Below are positions 8,359 to 18,939 of a DNA stretch of 64,000 nucleotides, one piece after another. This stretch comes from Sinorhizobium fredii NGR234 (GTDB lineage Bacteria > Pseudomonadota > Alphaproteobacteria > Rhizobiales > Rhizobiaceae): positions 3,252,001-3,316,000 of the forward strand of contig NC_012587.1 of the NCBI RefSeq assembly GCF_000018545.1. Reading direction: 5' to 3'. Numbering within the stretch: the stretch's first letter is position 1; every line of letters begins with the position of its first letter. Made by a program: the position numbers and the translations under genes. The notes beneath the pieces are model-generated. The model was not told the origin of the DNA. It saw only the letters and a program-made list of their open reading frames with translations, and did no database searches.

Positions 8359-9284
8359 ACCTCCAGGTAAAGGCCCGACCTAGCCCGCGGCCGGGCTCCC
8401 AGGGCGAAGGAAGCGGCATTCGGGTCCGCAATGCCACCGTCACCTATCGCAACGGGCACCGCGCGCTGCATGATGCGTCCTTCGAGATTCCGACCGGCAC
8501 GATCGCCGCCCTGGTCGGCGTCAACGGCAGCGGCAAGTCGACGCTGTTCAAGGCCATCATGGGCTTCGTCCGGTTGGCGAAAGGCGATATCTCGGTCCTC
8601 GGCCTCACCGTGCCGCAGGCGCTGAAGAAGAACCTCGTCGCCTATGTCCCGCAGGCCGAGGAGGTCGACTGGAATTTCCCCGTCCTCGTCGAGGATGTGG
8701 TGATGATGGGCCGTTACGGCCACATGAACATGCTGCGCATCCCGAAACGGGCCGACCACGAGGCGGTCGAGGCGGCGCTGGCGCGGGTCGGAATGAGCGA
8801 CTTCCGCAAGCGCCAGATCGGCGAGCTTTCCGGCGGCCAGAAGAAGCGCGTCTTCCTCGCCCGGGCGCTTGCCCAGGACGGACGCGTCATCCTGCTCGAC
8901 GAACCCTTCACCGGCGTCGACGTGAAGACCGAAGATGCGATCATCCGCCTGCTCCTCGCGCTTCGCGACGAGGGGCGCGTCATGCTCGTCTCCACCCACA
9001 ATCTCGGCAGCGTCCCTGAATTCTGCGACCGGACCGTGCTCCTGAAGAACACCGTTCTCGCCTACGGCCCGACCGAGACCACCTTCACCCGCGACAATCT
9101 CGAACTCGCCTTCGGCGGCGTGCTGCGTCATTTCGTGCTCGGCGGCGACAGCCTGCACGACGATGCCGATCCGCGCCAGCTTTCCGTCATCACCGATGAC
9201 GAGCGACCGCTGGTCATGTACGGCGCGAAGGGAAAAATGGTGACGCAGCCAGCCAAGCTCGAGACCGAGGCGGACAGCGAATGA
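8355..9284 (+). CDS. sitB: Manganese/iron ABC transporter ATPase SitB
   Basis: This 309-residue ABC ATPase has Walker [10 protein letters not shown], signature LSGGQKKR, Walker B VILLDEP and switch His in VSTHNLG. It has a roughly 25-residue N-terminal extension before the ABC fold. The C-terminal tail after residue 270 ([17 protein letters not shown]) is longer than in most metal ATPases. ATGA overlaps join it to sitA upstream and sitC downstream, implying translational coupling. Confidence 0.93.
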   Translation: MNLQVKARPSPRPGSQGEGSGIRVRNATVTYRNGHRALHDASFEIPTGTIAALVGVNGSGKSTLFKAIMGFVRLAKGDISVLGLTVPQALKKNLVAYVPQAEEVDWNFPVLVEDVVMMGRYGHMNMLRIPKRADHEAVEAALARVGMSDFRKRQIGELSGGQKKRVFLARALAQDGRVILLDEPFTGVDVKTEDAIIRLLLALRDEGRVMLVSTHNLGSVPEFCDRTVLLKNTVLAYGPTETTFTRDNLELAFGGVLRHFVLGGDSLHDDADPRQLSVITDDERPLVMYGAKGKMVTQPAKLETEADSE

Positions 9285-10141
9285 TCGCCCTGCTCGCAGA
9301 ACCCTTCACCTATGGCTATATGCTGAACGCCATGTGGGTCAGCGCGCTGGTCGGCGCCGTCTGCGCCTTCCTGTCGGCCTATCTGATGCTGAAGGGCTGG
9401 TCGCTGATCGGCGACGCACTGTCCCATTCGATCGTCCCCGGCGTCGCCGGCGCCTATATGCTCGGCCTCCCCTTCTCGCTCGGCGCCTTCTTCTCCGGCG
9501 GGCTCGCCGCCGGCGCCATGCTTTTCCTGAACCAGCGGACGCGATTGAAGGAGGATACGATCATCGGCCTGATCTTCACCTCCTTCTTCGGCCTCGGCCT
9601 GTTCATGGTGTCGCTGTCGCCGACGTCGGTGAACATCCAGACGATCGTGCTCGGCAACATCCTCGCCATCACCCCGGCCGACACGCTGCAACTCGCCATC
9701 ATCGGCATCGTCTCGCTGCTGATCCTGTCGGCGAAATGGAAGGACCTGATGGTGACCTTCTTCGACGAAAGCCATGCCCGCTCGATCGGCATCAATACGA
9801 CCTTCCTGAAGGTGCTGTTCTTCACGCTGCTTTCGGCCTGCACGGTGGCGGCGCTGCAGACCGTCGGCGCCTTTCTCGTCATCGCCATGGTCGTCACACC
9901 GGGCGCCACCGCCTATCTCATCACCGACCGCTTCCCGCGGCTGATTCTGATCAGCATCGCGATCGGAGCGGCGACGAGCTTCCTCGGCGCCTATGCGAGC
10001 TATTTCCTCGACGGCGCCACCGGCGGCATCATCATCGTGCTGCAGACGCTGATCTTCCTGCTCGCCTTCATCTTTGCCCCGAAGCACGGACTGATCGCCG
10101 CCCGCCGCCGCGCGGCCGAGGCATTGGAGGCGGTGCGATGA
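9281..10141 (+). CDS. sitC: Manganese/iron ABC transporter permease SitC
   Basis: This 286-residue integral membrane protein of the ABC-3 metal permease family has about eight hydrophobic segments. The family motif [20 protein letters not shown] lies near residue 45. It overlaps sitB by 4 nt and sitD by 4 nt. SitD repeats the same architecture, so the two permeases likely form the heterodimeric channel. Confidence 0.93.
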   Translation: MIALLAEPFTYGYMLNAMWVSALVGAVCAFLSAYLMLKGWSLIGDALSHSIVPGVAGAYMLGLPFSLGAFFSGGLAAGAMLFLNQRTRLKEDTIIGLIFTSFFGLGLFMVSLSPTSVNIQTIVLGNILAITPADTLQLAIIGIVSLLILSAKWKDLMVTFFDESHARSIGINTTFLKVLFFTLLSACTVAALQTVGAFLVIAMVVTPGATAYLITDRFPRLILISIAIGAATSFLGAYASYFLDGATGGIIIVLQTLIFLLAFIFAPKHGLIAARRRAAEALEAVR

Positions 10142-10989
10142 TGTCCCTCGACATGCTCACCGCCGTCTTCGAATTCGAGTTCATGCGCAACGCGCTGCTG
10201 ATCTCGGTCCTCGTCGCCATCCCGACCGCCATGCTCTCCTGCTTCCTGGTGCTGAAGGGCTGGTCGCTGATGGGCGACGCGATCTCGCATGCTGTTTTTC
10301 CGGGCGTCGTGATTTCCTACATCGTCGGCCTGCCGCTTGCCCTCGGCGCCTTTACCGCCGGCATGTGCTGCGCGCTCTTGACCGGCTATCTCAAGGAAAA
10401 CAGCCGTATCAAGCAGGATACCGTGATGGGCGTCGTCTTCTCCGGCATGTTCGGCCTGGGCCTTGTGCTCTACACCAAGATCCAGAGCGACGTGCATCTC
10501 GACCATATCCTCTTCGGCGACATGCTCGGCATCGGCTGGGGCGACATCCTGGAGACGGGCCTGATCGCGCTTTTCGCCGCCGGCATTCTTTCCTTCAAGT
10601 GGCGCGACCTGCTGCTGCACGCCTTCGATCCGGCCCAGGCGCGCGCCGTGGGCTTGCCGGTCGGCTGGCTGCATTACGGGCTGCTGGCGATCCTGTCGCT
10701 GACGATCGTCGGCGCATTGAAAGCCGTCGGACTGATCCTCGCCATCGCCATGCTGATCGCCCCCGGCGCCATCGCCTTTCTGGTGACGCGGACATTTCGC
10801 GGCATGCTGATCGTCGCGGTCGCCGTCGCCGTCGCGGCCTCCTTCTCGGGCGTCTACCTCTCGTTCTTCATCGACAGCGCCCCCGCCCCGACCATCGTCC
10901 TCCTGATGACGGCGATCTTCCTCGTCGCCTTCGCCTGGTCGACCTGGAGGACGGCGCGGATGGAAGCGCAGCGGACACGCGTGGAGTAG
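10138..10989 (+). CDS. sitD: Manganese/iron ABC transporter permease SitD
   Basis: This second ABC-3 type permease has about 283 residues and shows VLKGWSLMGDAISHAVFPGV, paralogous to the same motif in SitC. Translation may begin at either of two adjacent ATG codons (10138 or 10141); 10138 overlaps the sitC stop. It is the last gene of sitABCD and is followed by a GC-rich hairpin. Confidence 0.92.
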   Translation: MMSLDMLTAVFEFEFMRNALLISVLVAIPTAMLSCFLVLKGWSLMGDAISHAVFPGVVISYIVGLPLALGAFTAGMCCALLTGYLKENSRIKQDTVMGVVFSGMFGLGLVLYTKIQSDVHLDHILFGDMLGIGWGDILETGLIALFAAGILSFKWRDLLLHAFDPAQARAVGLPVGWLHYGLLAILSLTIVGALKAVGLILAIAMLIAPGAIAFLVTRTFRGMLIVAVAVAVAASFSGVYLSFFIDSAPAPTIVLLMTAIFLVAFAWSTWRTARMEAQRTRVE

Positions 10990-10996
10990 AAAACAG

Positions 10997-11202
10997 ACCC
11001 CTCCCCAACCCCTCCCCACAAGGGGAGGGGCTTTCATGCAGCACCCTCGTGCCCTCCTTTCCGTCGCGTTCGTTTCAACGGAATCGACCGGAGTCGAGAC
11101 TTCATCAGCCTTCGAGGACACCGGCGAAAATGAACGGAGACGGTGCGGCCGCGAAGCCCCTCCCCCTTGTGGGTCCCTTGTGGGTTGGGGAGGGGTTCTT
11201 CG
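10997..11202. repeat. Inverted pair of C/G-rich hairpin repeats after sitD
   Basis: The gap between sitD and the next gene (10990-11330) holds two related sequences in opposite orientation. The first (about 10997-11035) contains a 9-bp hairpin, CCCCTCCCC ACAA GGGGAGGGG, followed by CTTTC, which could also end sit transcription. The second (about 11152-11201) is its inverted, slightly expanded partner. No credible gene was seen between them. Confidence 0.65.
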
Positions 11203-11330
11203 CCAACGCCAACCGCGCCCTTCGAACACGTTGCCCCTTGGACGCCGGGCCCCTATTGTGCGCCGTCTTTATCAGGTGACGGGAAGGTGGCGGAGAGCGC
11301 CGTGCATTCCCGAGGGCGGAGCAACGGGGC

Positions 11331-12173
11331 ATGGAGAAGAAGCAGAAGGGCCGTTCCGGCGTCGCTTTCTTCCTGACCGCCGTGGCGCTGATCTTCACGG
11401 CGATCCTGGCGACCGTGCTGCTTGCCAACGAACAGCGCAACCTGAAACAGTTGCTGACGACGATGGGGCTGCAACACCTGCTCCCTCAAACCGCGCAAAT
11501 GCCGGCGCCGGAGCCCATCCGCACGCGCCCCACGAAACCGGAGCCGCCGAAGGCGCTGCTGCCGGCCAGGACATTCGGGGACCTGCAGACGCCGGAGCAG
11601 CAATTCATCCGCCAGATCCGCAGCGACCCGCGCGCGCTGTGCGATGGCCTGCGGGGGGCCGGCTTCCGCGAGCTTGAATGGAAATCCACCGAAAGCGGCC
11701 GATGGGAATGTTCCTCGCTCGTTCCTTTTGTCCGCCCGGGCGTCGAGAAGAGCTCGTCGATTTTCATTCTGGTCAAAGGCAGCGACGCGGATGAAATCAC
11801 CTCGTTCCGCGTCAAGCTCAACATCGAGCATGCCGAAGACACCCAGGCTGTCACGAGCGCCGCGGCGACGGCAGCTTCGGTCTTCCTGAGGGAAGTTCAC
11901 TGGGCCGACAGCGAGAGCATCGCGCTGAAGATACAGGCGCTCGGCGAATTCGATCTCAAGCGTTTCGGCAGCCGCATCGAGTTCAAACGGGAATCGGGTG
12001 ACACGCCCCGCTACAATTTCCTTGCCAATCAGGCGGCGCGCGCCAGACCGAAAAGCATCGCTGAGTTCTATTTCGACCGCGAGAAATGGCTCGCGCCCGG
12101 GGATGGCTCGATCGATTCCGTCGTTCGCGGCCCAAGCGCCTGGAACAGGTCATCTTCTGCCGAGCTGCGCTAG
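11331..12173 (+). CDS. Membrane-anchored hypothetical protein
   Basis: This 280-residue protein has one N-terminal transmembrane segment (about residues 10-32, VAFFLTAVALIFTAILATVLLA) after a basic MEKKQKGR start. A Pro-rich linker follows (residues 58-80, MPAPEPIRTRPTKPEPPK), then a domain containing two Cys (LCDGLRGAG and WECSSLVPF) that could form a disulfide. This predicts a protein anchored in the inner membrane facing the periplasm. I do not recognise a function; similar proteins in rhizobia are annotated only as DUF families. It stands alone between repeats, and its TAG stop is the first bases of the downstream repeat. Confidence 0.7.
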   Translation: MEKKQKGRSGVAFFLTAVALIFTAILATVLLANEQRNLKQLLTTMGLQHLLPQTAQMPAPEPIRTRPTKPEPPKALLPARTFGDLQTPEQQFIRQIRSDPRALCDGLRGAGFRELEWKSTESGRWECSSLVPFVRPGVEKSSSIFILVKGSDADEITSFRVKLNIEHAEDTQAVTSAAATAASVFLREVHWADSESIALKIQALGEFDLKRFGSRIEFKRESGDTPRYNFLANQAARARPKSIAEFYFDREKWLAPGDGSIDSVVRGPSAWNRSSSAELR

Positions 12174-12270
12174 AGCGTTTTGCAGTCAGGTGGAATCACC
12201 TGACGTCGCATAGATGCGGCAAAACGAAGAGTTAGAGCGGTAGCGCGAACGCATGTGAGCGCATCCGCTC
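12172..12270. repeat. Dispersed palindromic repeat, family B, copy 1
   Basis: The element contains the hairpin CAGGTGGAATCACCTG, then GTCGCATAGATGCGGCAAAA, and ends in GCATCCGCTC. It is clearly related to 39171-39258. It starts within the TAG stop codon of the preceding gene and abuts the insertion sequence at 12279. Confidence 0.7.
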
Positions 12271-12278
12271 TAGTCTAG

Positions 12279-13931
12279 TGCCCGTCCACAAACGGTAAAC
12301 TGCTGAAATTATTGGGTGAATCGCGATATCAAAGCCCGGCGGTTTCAGGTATACTTTAGATCAAGCTACTGATTCTAAAGACAAACCCGTAACCGCCGGA
12401 GCCGACAATGCGCCAAGAACGCACCGTCCAAGCCAGCATATTTGATCTTTTCGCCGAACACGAGATCGGTCGTGAACTGAAGGCGATGTCGGAATGGCTG
12501 GATGAGCATGGCGAGTTGCTCGGGCTGGTGGCGGGGGACCTGCGCCGGCATGGTCTCAGACAGACCGGCCGCGAGGGGCTACCAGCCGAGGCTGTGCTGC
12601 GCTGCGCGCTGCTCAAGCAGCATCGCCAGTTGAGTTACCAGGAACTGGCCTTCCATCTCGAAGACTCCGCCTCGTTCCGGGCGTTTGCCCGGCTGCCGTG
12701 GGGCTGGAACCCGAAGAAGTCGGTCTTGCACAAGACGATCAGCGCGATCCGGGCGCAAACCTTTGAAGAGATCAACGGGGTGCTGCTGGCGAGCGCCCGG
12801 CAGGAGAAGCTGGAAAGTGGCAAGGTCGTGCGCGTGGACAGCACCGTCACCGCCGCACCGATACATGAACCGAGCGACAGCAGCCTGTTATGGGACGCTG
12901 TCCGGGTGACGGTGCGGCTGTTGCAGCAGGCCGAGGCGCTGGGTAGCGCCATCCCATGGCACGACCATCGCCGCGCGGCAAAGAAGCGGGCTCGGGCGAT
13001 CGAATATACCCGCGGCCGCCCCAAACGAATCAGGCACTATCGCGAACTGCTCAAGATCACGCACACGACTTTGAGTTATCTGCAGCAGGCCAGTGAACAG
13101 GTGCCGCTGACGGCGGGCCCGGCCGGCGCACTGTGGCAGGCCCAACTCCGCCATTACCGGCCGCTGATCGAGCGGATCATCGCCCAGACCGAACAGCGGG
13201 TCCTGGTCGGGGAGCCGGTCCCTGCCGGCGAGAAGCTGGTGAGCCTGTTCGAGCCGCATGCCGACATCATCGTCAAGGGCAGCCGCGACGTCGACTACGG
13301 CCACAAACTCAATCTGACCACCGGCAGAAGCGGACTGATCCTCGACCTCGTCATCGAAGCCGGCAATCCGACCGACAGCGAGCGCTTGCTGCCGATGCTG
13401 GAACGCCACATCGCCTTTTACGGCGAGCCGCCGCGTCAGGCGGCGGCCGACGGCGGCTATGCCAGCCGCGAAAACCTGAGCGGAGCCAAAGCCCGCGGCA
13501 TCCGCGACATGGCCTTCCACAAGAAGCGCGGCCTCAGCATCGAAGACATGGTCAGCAGCCGCTGGGTCTATCGCAAGCTGCGCAACTTCCGCGCCGGCAT
13601 CGAGGCCGGCATCTCTTGCCTGAAACGCGCTTATGGCTTGGGGCGCTGCACCTGGCGTGGGCTCGACCACTTCAAGGCTTATGTCTGGTCCTCGGTGGTC
13701 GCTTACAATCTCGCCCTCTTCGCCCGCCTCAGGCCGACCTGACGCTCCTGATCCGGTGGCGTTCAGAGCAAGGCCGGCGAGCGTCGGCCGATACCCCATG
13801 ACCCATTGCCGCCAGATCGCTCTTCGGGCCATAACCTGCGCCGCCTTGTGCCATCACGCGTCCCAAGAAACGATGTCAGCCGGCAAACAACCTTGCAAAA
13901 CCGCAGAAAAACAGGCGTTTATGGATGGGCA
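12279..13931 (+). mobile_element. Complete DDE-type insertion sequence, 1653 bp
   Basis: The terminal inverted repeats match at 17 of 19 positions: TGCCCGTCCACAAACG at the left end against the complement of CGTTTATGGATGGGCA at the right, plus the flanking TA. The element is bounded on both sides by the identical nonamer CTAGTCTAG (12270-12278 and 13932-13940). The true target duplication may be the whole nonamer or only its CTAG. It carries one transposase gene with 129 nt before it and 189 nt after it. It lies between a family B repeat and the 3' end of an Lrp gene and does not interrupt a visible gene. Confidence 0.88.
12408..13742 (+). CDS. DDE transposase (IS5/IS1182-like, often binned as ISNCY)
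   Basis: This 444-residue transposase appears intact. An N-terminal DUF772-like domain (EGLPAEAVLRCALLKQHRQL ... SFRAFARL) precedes an RNase H-fold DDE domain. Likely catalytic residues are Asp in VRVDSTVTAAP, Asp in AAADGGYAS and Glu in FRAGIEAGISCLKRAYG; the last segment keeps the R(3)E(6)K spacing. The family assignment is from memory of similar sequences and needs an ISfinder comparison. No frameshift or internal stop is present, so the element may be active. Confidence 0.85.
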   Translation: MRQERTVQASIFDLFAEHEIGRELKAMSEWLDEHGELLGLVAGDLRRHGLRQTGREGLPAEAVLRCALLKQHRQLSYQELAFHLEDSASFRAFARLPWGWNPKKSVLHKTISAIRAQTFEEINGVLLASARQEKLESGKVVRVDSTVTAAPIHEPSDSSLLWDAVRVTVRLLQQAEALGSAIPWHDHRRAAKKRARAIEYTRGRPKRIRHYRELLKITHTTLSYLQQASEQVPLTAGPAGALWQAQLRHYRPLIERIIAQTEQRVLVGEPVPAGEKLVSLFEPHADIIVKGSRDVDYGHKLNLTTGRSGLILDLVIEAGNPTDSERLLPMLERHIAFYGEPPRQAAADGGYASRENLSGAKARGIRDMAFHKKRGLSIEDMVSSRWVYRKLRNFRAGIEAGISCLKRAYGLGRCTWRGLDHFKAYVWSSVVAYNLALFARLRPT

Positions 13932-13952
13932 CTAGTCTAGCGGCACCCCGCA

Positions 13953-14384
13953 TCAGCGATCGATGCGGGTCGAAAGAATGATCGACGACAGCGTTTTTTC
14001 GACGCCTTCGATCTCGCCGATGCGATCGATCAGCAGGTCCAGTTCGCTGATCGACGTCGCCGCGACGATGGCGATCAGATCGAAGCTGCCGCTGACCGAA
14101 TGCAGCGTGCGGATCTCCCGGATCGCGCTGAGTTCCGGCGTGACCCGGCTCAGTGCCCGCGGCGCGATGGTGATCAACACATGCGCCTGCACCAGCCCCT
14201 TTTCGTAGCTCTCGGCGAGCCGCACGCCATAGCCGGCGATCACCCCCTCGCGCTCGAGCCGCTCAATGCGGGCCTGCACCGTGGTGCGCGACAGGCCGAG
14301 CCGTCGTGCGATCATCGCCGTCGGCATGCGGGCGTTCTCACTGAGGATGGCCAGAAGTTCTCGGTCCTTGTCGCCGACCTGCAT
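13953..14384 (-). CDS. Lrp/AsnC-family transcriptional regulator
   Basis: This 143-residue regulator has an N-terminal helix-turn-helix (RDLL-type DRELLAILSENARMPTAMIA ... LSRTTVQARIERLEREGVI) and a C-terminal RAM ligand-binding domain (HVLITIAP ... HSVSGSFDLIAIVAA). It is transcribed divergently from the saccharopine dehydrogenase-like gene. That is the usual arrangement for a local Lrp regulator controlling an amino-acid catabolic gene and itself; lysine or a related amino acid as effector is inference only. The IS ends 21 bp beyond its stop codon. Confidence 0.85.
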   Translation of the reverse strand: MQVGDKDRELLAILSENARMPTAMIARRLGLSRTTVQARIERLEREGVIAGYGVRLAESYEKGLVQAHVLITIAPRALSRVTPELSAIREIRTLHSVSGSFDLIAIVAATSISELDLLIDRIGEIEGVEKTLSSIILSTRIDR

Positions 14385-14398
14385 ATCGTCGATCCTCT

Positions 14399-14413
14399 TC
14401 GGCGATATGCCGA
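14399..14413. promoter_or_regulatory. Candidate operator between the Lrp gene and its divergent target
   Basis: TCGGCGATATGCCGA is a palindrome with 5-bp arms. Its half TCGGCGAT recurs at 14421. It lies just upstream of the regulator's start, in the 126-nt shared region. Lrp binding is inferred from position. Confidence 0.35.
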
Positions 14414-14510
14414 AATCTAATCGGCGATTTAACCATTGCGACGCTTCAAATCAACATGCCTTCGCGGGAAAATAACAACTGAGAAGCTCATACCCTGGGG
14501 GAAAAGAAGA

Positions 14511-15614
14511 ATGAAAGACATCGTCGTCATCGGTGCCGGCAAGATCGGCTCGACGATCGCCCGGATGCTGGCCCATACCGGCGACTATCGCGTCTGCATC
14601 GCAGACCGCAGCGCCGATCAATTGCAGCAGGTCGAAACCCATGAGGCGGTTTCGACGGCCGTCATCGACATCGCCGACAAAAAGGCACTCGTCGGGCTGC
14701 TGACCGGCAAGTTCGCGGTCCTCAGCGCCGCGCCGTTCCACCTGACTGTTGCGATTGCCGAAGCCGCCGCCGAGGCGGAGATCCACTATCTCGATCTGAC
14801 GGAAGACGTCGAATCGACCCGCCAGGTCAAGGACATCGCGGCACGCGCGAAGACCGCCTTCATCCCGCAATGCGGCCTCGCACCAGGCTTCATCTCGATC
14901 GTCGCCAACGATCTGACCAGGCATTTCGACACGCTCGAAAGCGTCCGGATGCGGGTCGGCGCACTGCCGCAATACCCGTCGAACGCACTGAACTATAACC
15001 TCACCTGGAGCACGGACGGCGTCATCAACGAGTATATTGAGCCCTGCGAGGCGATCGTCGAAGGGTCGCTGATCGAGGTTCCCGCGATGGAAGAGCGCGA
15101 GGAATTCTCGCTCGACGGCGTCACCTACGAAGCCTTCAACACCTCTGGCGGCCTCGGCACGCTTTGCGAGACGCTGAAGGGCAAGGTTCGCACCCTGAAC
15201 TACAAGACGATCCGCTACCCCGGCCACGCGGCGATCTTCAAGGCGCTCCTGAACGACCTCGGTCTGCGTCATCGCCGCGAAGTCCTGAAGGACATTCTCG
15301 AGAACGCCCTGCCGACCACCACCCAGGACGTCGTCGTCATTTTCGTCACCGTTTCCGGCTTCCGCCAGGGCCGGCTCATCCAGGAGACCTATGCCAACAA
15401 GGTCTATAGCGGCGTCGTCGCGGGACGCATGCAGAGCGGCATCCAGATCACCACGGCCGGCAGCATCTGCGCCGTCCTCGACCTTCTCGCCGAAGGCAAG
15501 ATCCCGACTAGGGGCTTCGTCCGCCAGGAAGACATCGCGCTGAACACCTTCCTCGCCAACCGCTTCGGACATTACTACGCCCAGAAGCATGAGACAGAGC
15601 GGGCAGCGGGCTGA
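14511..15614 (+). CDS. Saccharopine dehydrogenase-like NAD(P)-binding oxidoreductase
   Basis: This 367-residue protein starts with a Rossmann motif (VVIGAGKIGSTIARML) and continues as a saccharopine dehydrogenase-type fold (HYLDLTEDVESTRQVK ... IPQCGLAPGFISIVANDL). The ATG at 14511 follows GGGGGAAAAG; the frame is open upstream but lacks a better start. The family includes lysine-degradation dehydrogenases and carboxynorspermidine synthase-like enzymes, and sequence alone does not fix the substrate. The divergent Lrp regulator favours amino-acid catabolism. A strong terminator follows. Confidence 0.78.
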   Translation: MKDIVVIGAGKIGSTIARMLAHTGDYRVCIADRSADQLQQVETHEAVSTAVIDIADKKALVGLLTGKFAVLSAAPFHLTVAIAEAAAEAEIHYLDLTEDVESTRQVKDIAARAKTAFIPQCGLAPGFISIVANDLTRHFDTLESVRMRVGALPQYPSNALNYNLTWSTDGVINEYIEPCEAIVEGSLIEVPAMEEREEFSLDGVTYEAFNTSGGLGTLCETLKGKVRTLNYKTIRYPGHAAIFKALLNDLGLRHRREVLKDILENALPTTTQDVVVIFVTVSGFRQGRLIQETYANKVYSGVVAGRMQSGIQITTAGSICAVLDLLAEGKIPTRGFVRQEDIALNTFLANRFGHYYAQKHETERAAG

Positions 15615-15653
15615 CTTTACGTCCGCACGACGTGCTTCAGCAGATTTGGAAAA

Positions 15654-15683
15654 TGCCCGGACCGCGGTCCGGGCATTTTTTTT
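15654..15683 (+). terminator. Rho-independent terminator after the dehydrogenase gene
   Basis: A 10-bp arm TGCCCGGACC pairs with GGTCCGGGCA around a GC centre, and eight T residues follow (15676-15683). Confidence 0.9.
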
Positions 15684-15713
15684 GCTCTGGCGTACTTCTC
15701 GAGGTGAACCCCC

Positions 15714-15843
15714 CTCATCAGGCCTGCCGGCCACCTTCTCCCCGCAAGCAGGGCGAAGGGGACTCGCAGCGCTCTCTCTCTTAGTCCCCTCGCCCCGCGT
15801 GCGGGGAGAGGGCTAGGGTAAGGGTTAGGGTGAGGGGCTTCTG
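15714..15843. repeat. RIME-like palindromic element, intact
   Basis: The left arm CCCTCATCAGGCCTGCCGG... and right arm ...GAGAGGGCTAGGGTAAGG...GTGAGGGGC bracket a centre containing AGTCCCCTCGCCCCG (15783-15797). The last segment is nearly the same sequence into which both IS110 copies in this window are inserted. The interval 15684-15899 otherwise shows no gene. Confidence 0.78.
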
Positions 15844-15899
15844 CAAACGATGAGCGTGCAGACTTGAGATGCCGGGATTGCGGCGCCAGCAAACAGGCA

Positions 15900-15924
15900 C
15901 AAAAAACCCCGCTCGGAGCGGGGT
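15900..15924 (-). terminator. Terminator of the atpHAGDC operon
   Basis: Read on the minus strand, ACCCCGCT CCG AGCGGGGT forms an 8-bp stem, followed by a T-run (the A-run at 15901-15906). It lies 41 nt after the atpC stop. Confidence 0.9.
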
Positions 15925-15964
15925 CTGATGTCTATCCGTCGTTTCCCTTATCGGGATGTCCCTT

Positions 15965-16369
15965 TCAGGCGGGGATGACGATCTCCCCAAGCGTCGTCAG
16001 TTCGGCGATGAACTGCTCGATGCGGGTCTTCTTCTCGTCGATCGCCCCTTCAAGCTCGGCGCGGGCCTCGTCGATACGGTTTTCGAGAACCGTGCGATCG
16101 AGTTCGTCAACGTGGACGGCCGATTCGGCGAGCAGCGTGCAGCCGGTCGGCAGGATGTCGGCGAAGCCGCCGAAGACGGCGAACCGCTCGGTCTTGCCGT
16201 CGGCCGTCTTCACCGTGACCACGCCCGGCTTGACGGTCGTCATCGTCGGGGCGTGGTTGGCCATAACGGTCATCTCACCCTCGGTTGCCGGGATGACGAC
16301 TTCGGTCGCCGATGCGGAAAGCAGCAGGCGCTCCGGGGAAACAAGCTCGAAATTGAAACTGTCGGCCAT
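15965..16369 (-). CDS. atpC: ATP synthase F1 epsilon subunit
   Basis: This 134-residue protein has the typical epsilon N-terminal beta-barrel (FNFELVSPERLLLSASATEVV ... GEMTVMANHAPTMT) and a C-terminal helical hairpin (LENRIDEARAELEGAIDEKK). The start at 16369 (MADSFNF) was preferred to the ATG two codons upstream because it sits 9 nt from AGAAG. It is the last gene of the F1 operon and forms the central stalk with gamma. Confidence 0.95.
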   Translation of the reverse strand: MADSFNFELVSPERLLLSASATEVVIPATEGEMTVMANHAPTMTTVKPGVVTVKTADGKTERFAVFGGFADILPTGCTLLAESAVHVDELDRTVLENRIDEARAELEGAIDEKKTRIEQFIAELTTLGEIVIPA

Positions 16370-16489
16370 GACCATTCACTTCTGGTAAGCGCGCCGCAGA
16401 TCGGCGGCTGTGCATGTTCTCAGCCGCTTGCGGCGCGGCGGAATGAAGACCGCGGCGCGAGAGGCCCGCGCCACGGTCCACGATGCCCA

Positions 16490-18031
<1,542 letters not shown>

Positions 18032-18913
18032 TTAGAGCGCTTCCGCGCCCGAGATGATTTCAATGAGTTCCTTGGTGATCTGCGCCTGCCGCTGACGGTT
18101 GTAGTTGAGCGTCAGCTTGTTGATCATCTCACCGGCATTGCGCGTCGCATTGTCCATGGCACTCATCTTGGCGCCCATTTCGCCGGCGACATTCTCGAGC
18201 AGGGCCCGGAAGATCTGGACGGAAATGTTGCGCGGAATGAGATCGGTGAGGATGGCCGCAGCGTCCGGTTCGTATTCGTAGACCGCCGATGCGCTGTCTG
18301 CCTCGGCAGCAACCGGGCCGGCCGATGCCGGGATGAGTTGCTGGGCGGTCGGAACCTGCGAAATGACGGACTTGAACTCGGAATAGAACAAGGTGCAGAC
18401 GTCGAACTCACCCTTTTCGAAGAGTTCGATGACCTTGTGGCCGATCCGGTCAGCATTCTCGAAGCCGATCTTCTTGACCTCGCGCAGGTCGACGCGGTCG
18501 ATGATCAGCGACGCGAATTCACGCCGCAGGATATCGAAACCCTTCTTGCCGACGCAGATGATCTTGACCGTCTTGCCTTGGGCGAGCAGCTTGCGCACGT
18601 GATCGCGGGCGAAGCGGGCGATCTGCGAGTTGAAGCCGCCGCAGAGGCCGCGCTCGGCCGTGCAGACGACCAGCAGGTGCGTATTGTCCCTGCCGGTGCC
18701 CGTCATCAGCGCCGGTGCACTGTCGTCCGCGCCGACCGCCTGGGCGATGTTGGCGAGGACGGCGGCCATGCGCTGCGAATAGGGCCGGGCGGCCTCGGCC
18801 GCCTCCTGGGCACGCCGAAGCTTCGCCGCGGCGACCATCTTCATCGCCTTGGTGATCTTCTGCGTCGCCTTGACGGAGGCGATCCGATTCTTCAGATCCT
18901 TAAGTGAAGGCAT
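18032..18913 (-). CDS. atpG: ATP synthase F1 gamma subunit
   Basis: This 293-residue rotor shaft has the conserved N-terminus [27 protein letters not shown] (shown in part) and C-terminal [19 protein letters not shown]. The central [10 protein letters not shown] motif is present. It lies between atpA and atpD in the conserved F1 operon order. It links rotation of the membrane ring to conformational change in beta. Confidence 0.97.
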   Translation of the reverse strand: MPSLKDLKNRIASVKATQKITKAMKMVAAAKLRRAQEAAEAARPYSQRMAAVLANIAQAVGADDSAPALMTGTGRDNTHLLVVCTAERGLCGGFNSQIARFARDHVRKLLAQGKTVKIICVGKKGFDILRREFASLIIDRVDLREVKKIGFENADRIGHKVIELFEKGEFDVCTLFYSEFKSVISQVPTAQQLIPASAGPVAAEADSASAVYEYEPDAAAILTDLIPRNISVQIFRALLENVAGEMGAKMSAMDNATRNAGEMINKLTLNYNRQRQAQITKELIEIISGAEAL

Positions 18914-18939
18914 CCGTTGTCCGTCCTAATTGAGTCCGC

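Noticed and set aside
15714..15843. Repeated palindromes considered as a possible CRISPR array
   Set aside because: The copies are scattered, not regularly spaced with unique spacers, and no cas genes are present.
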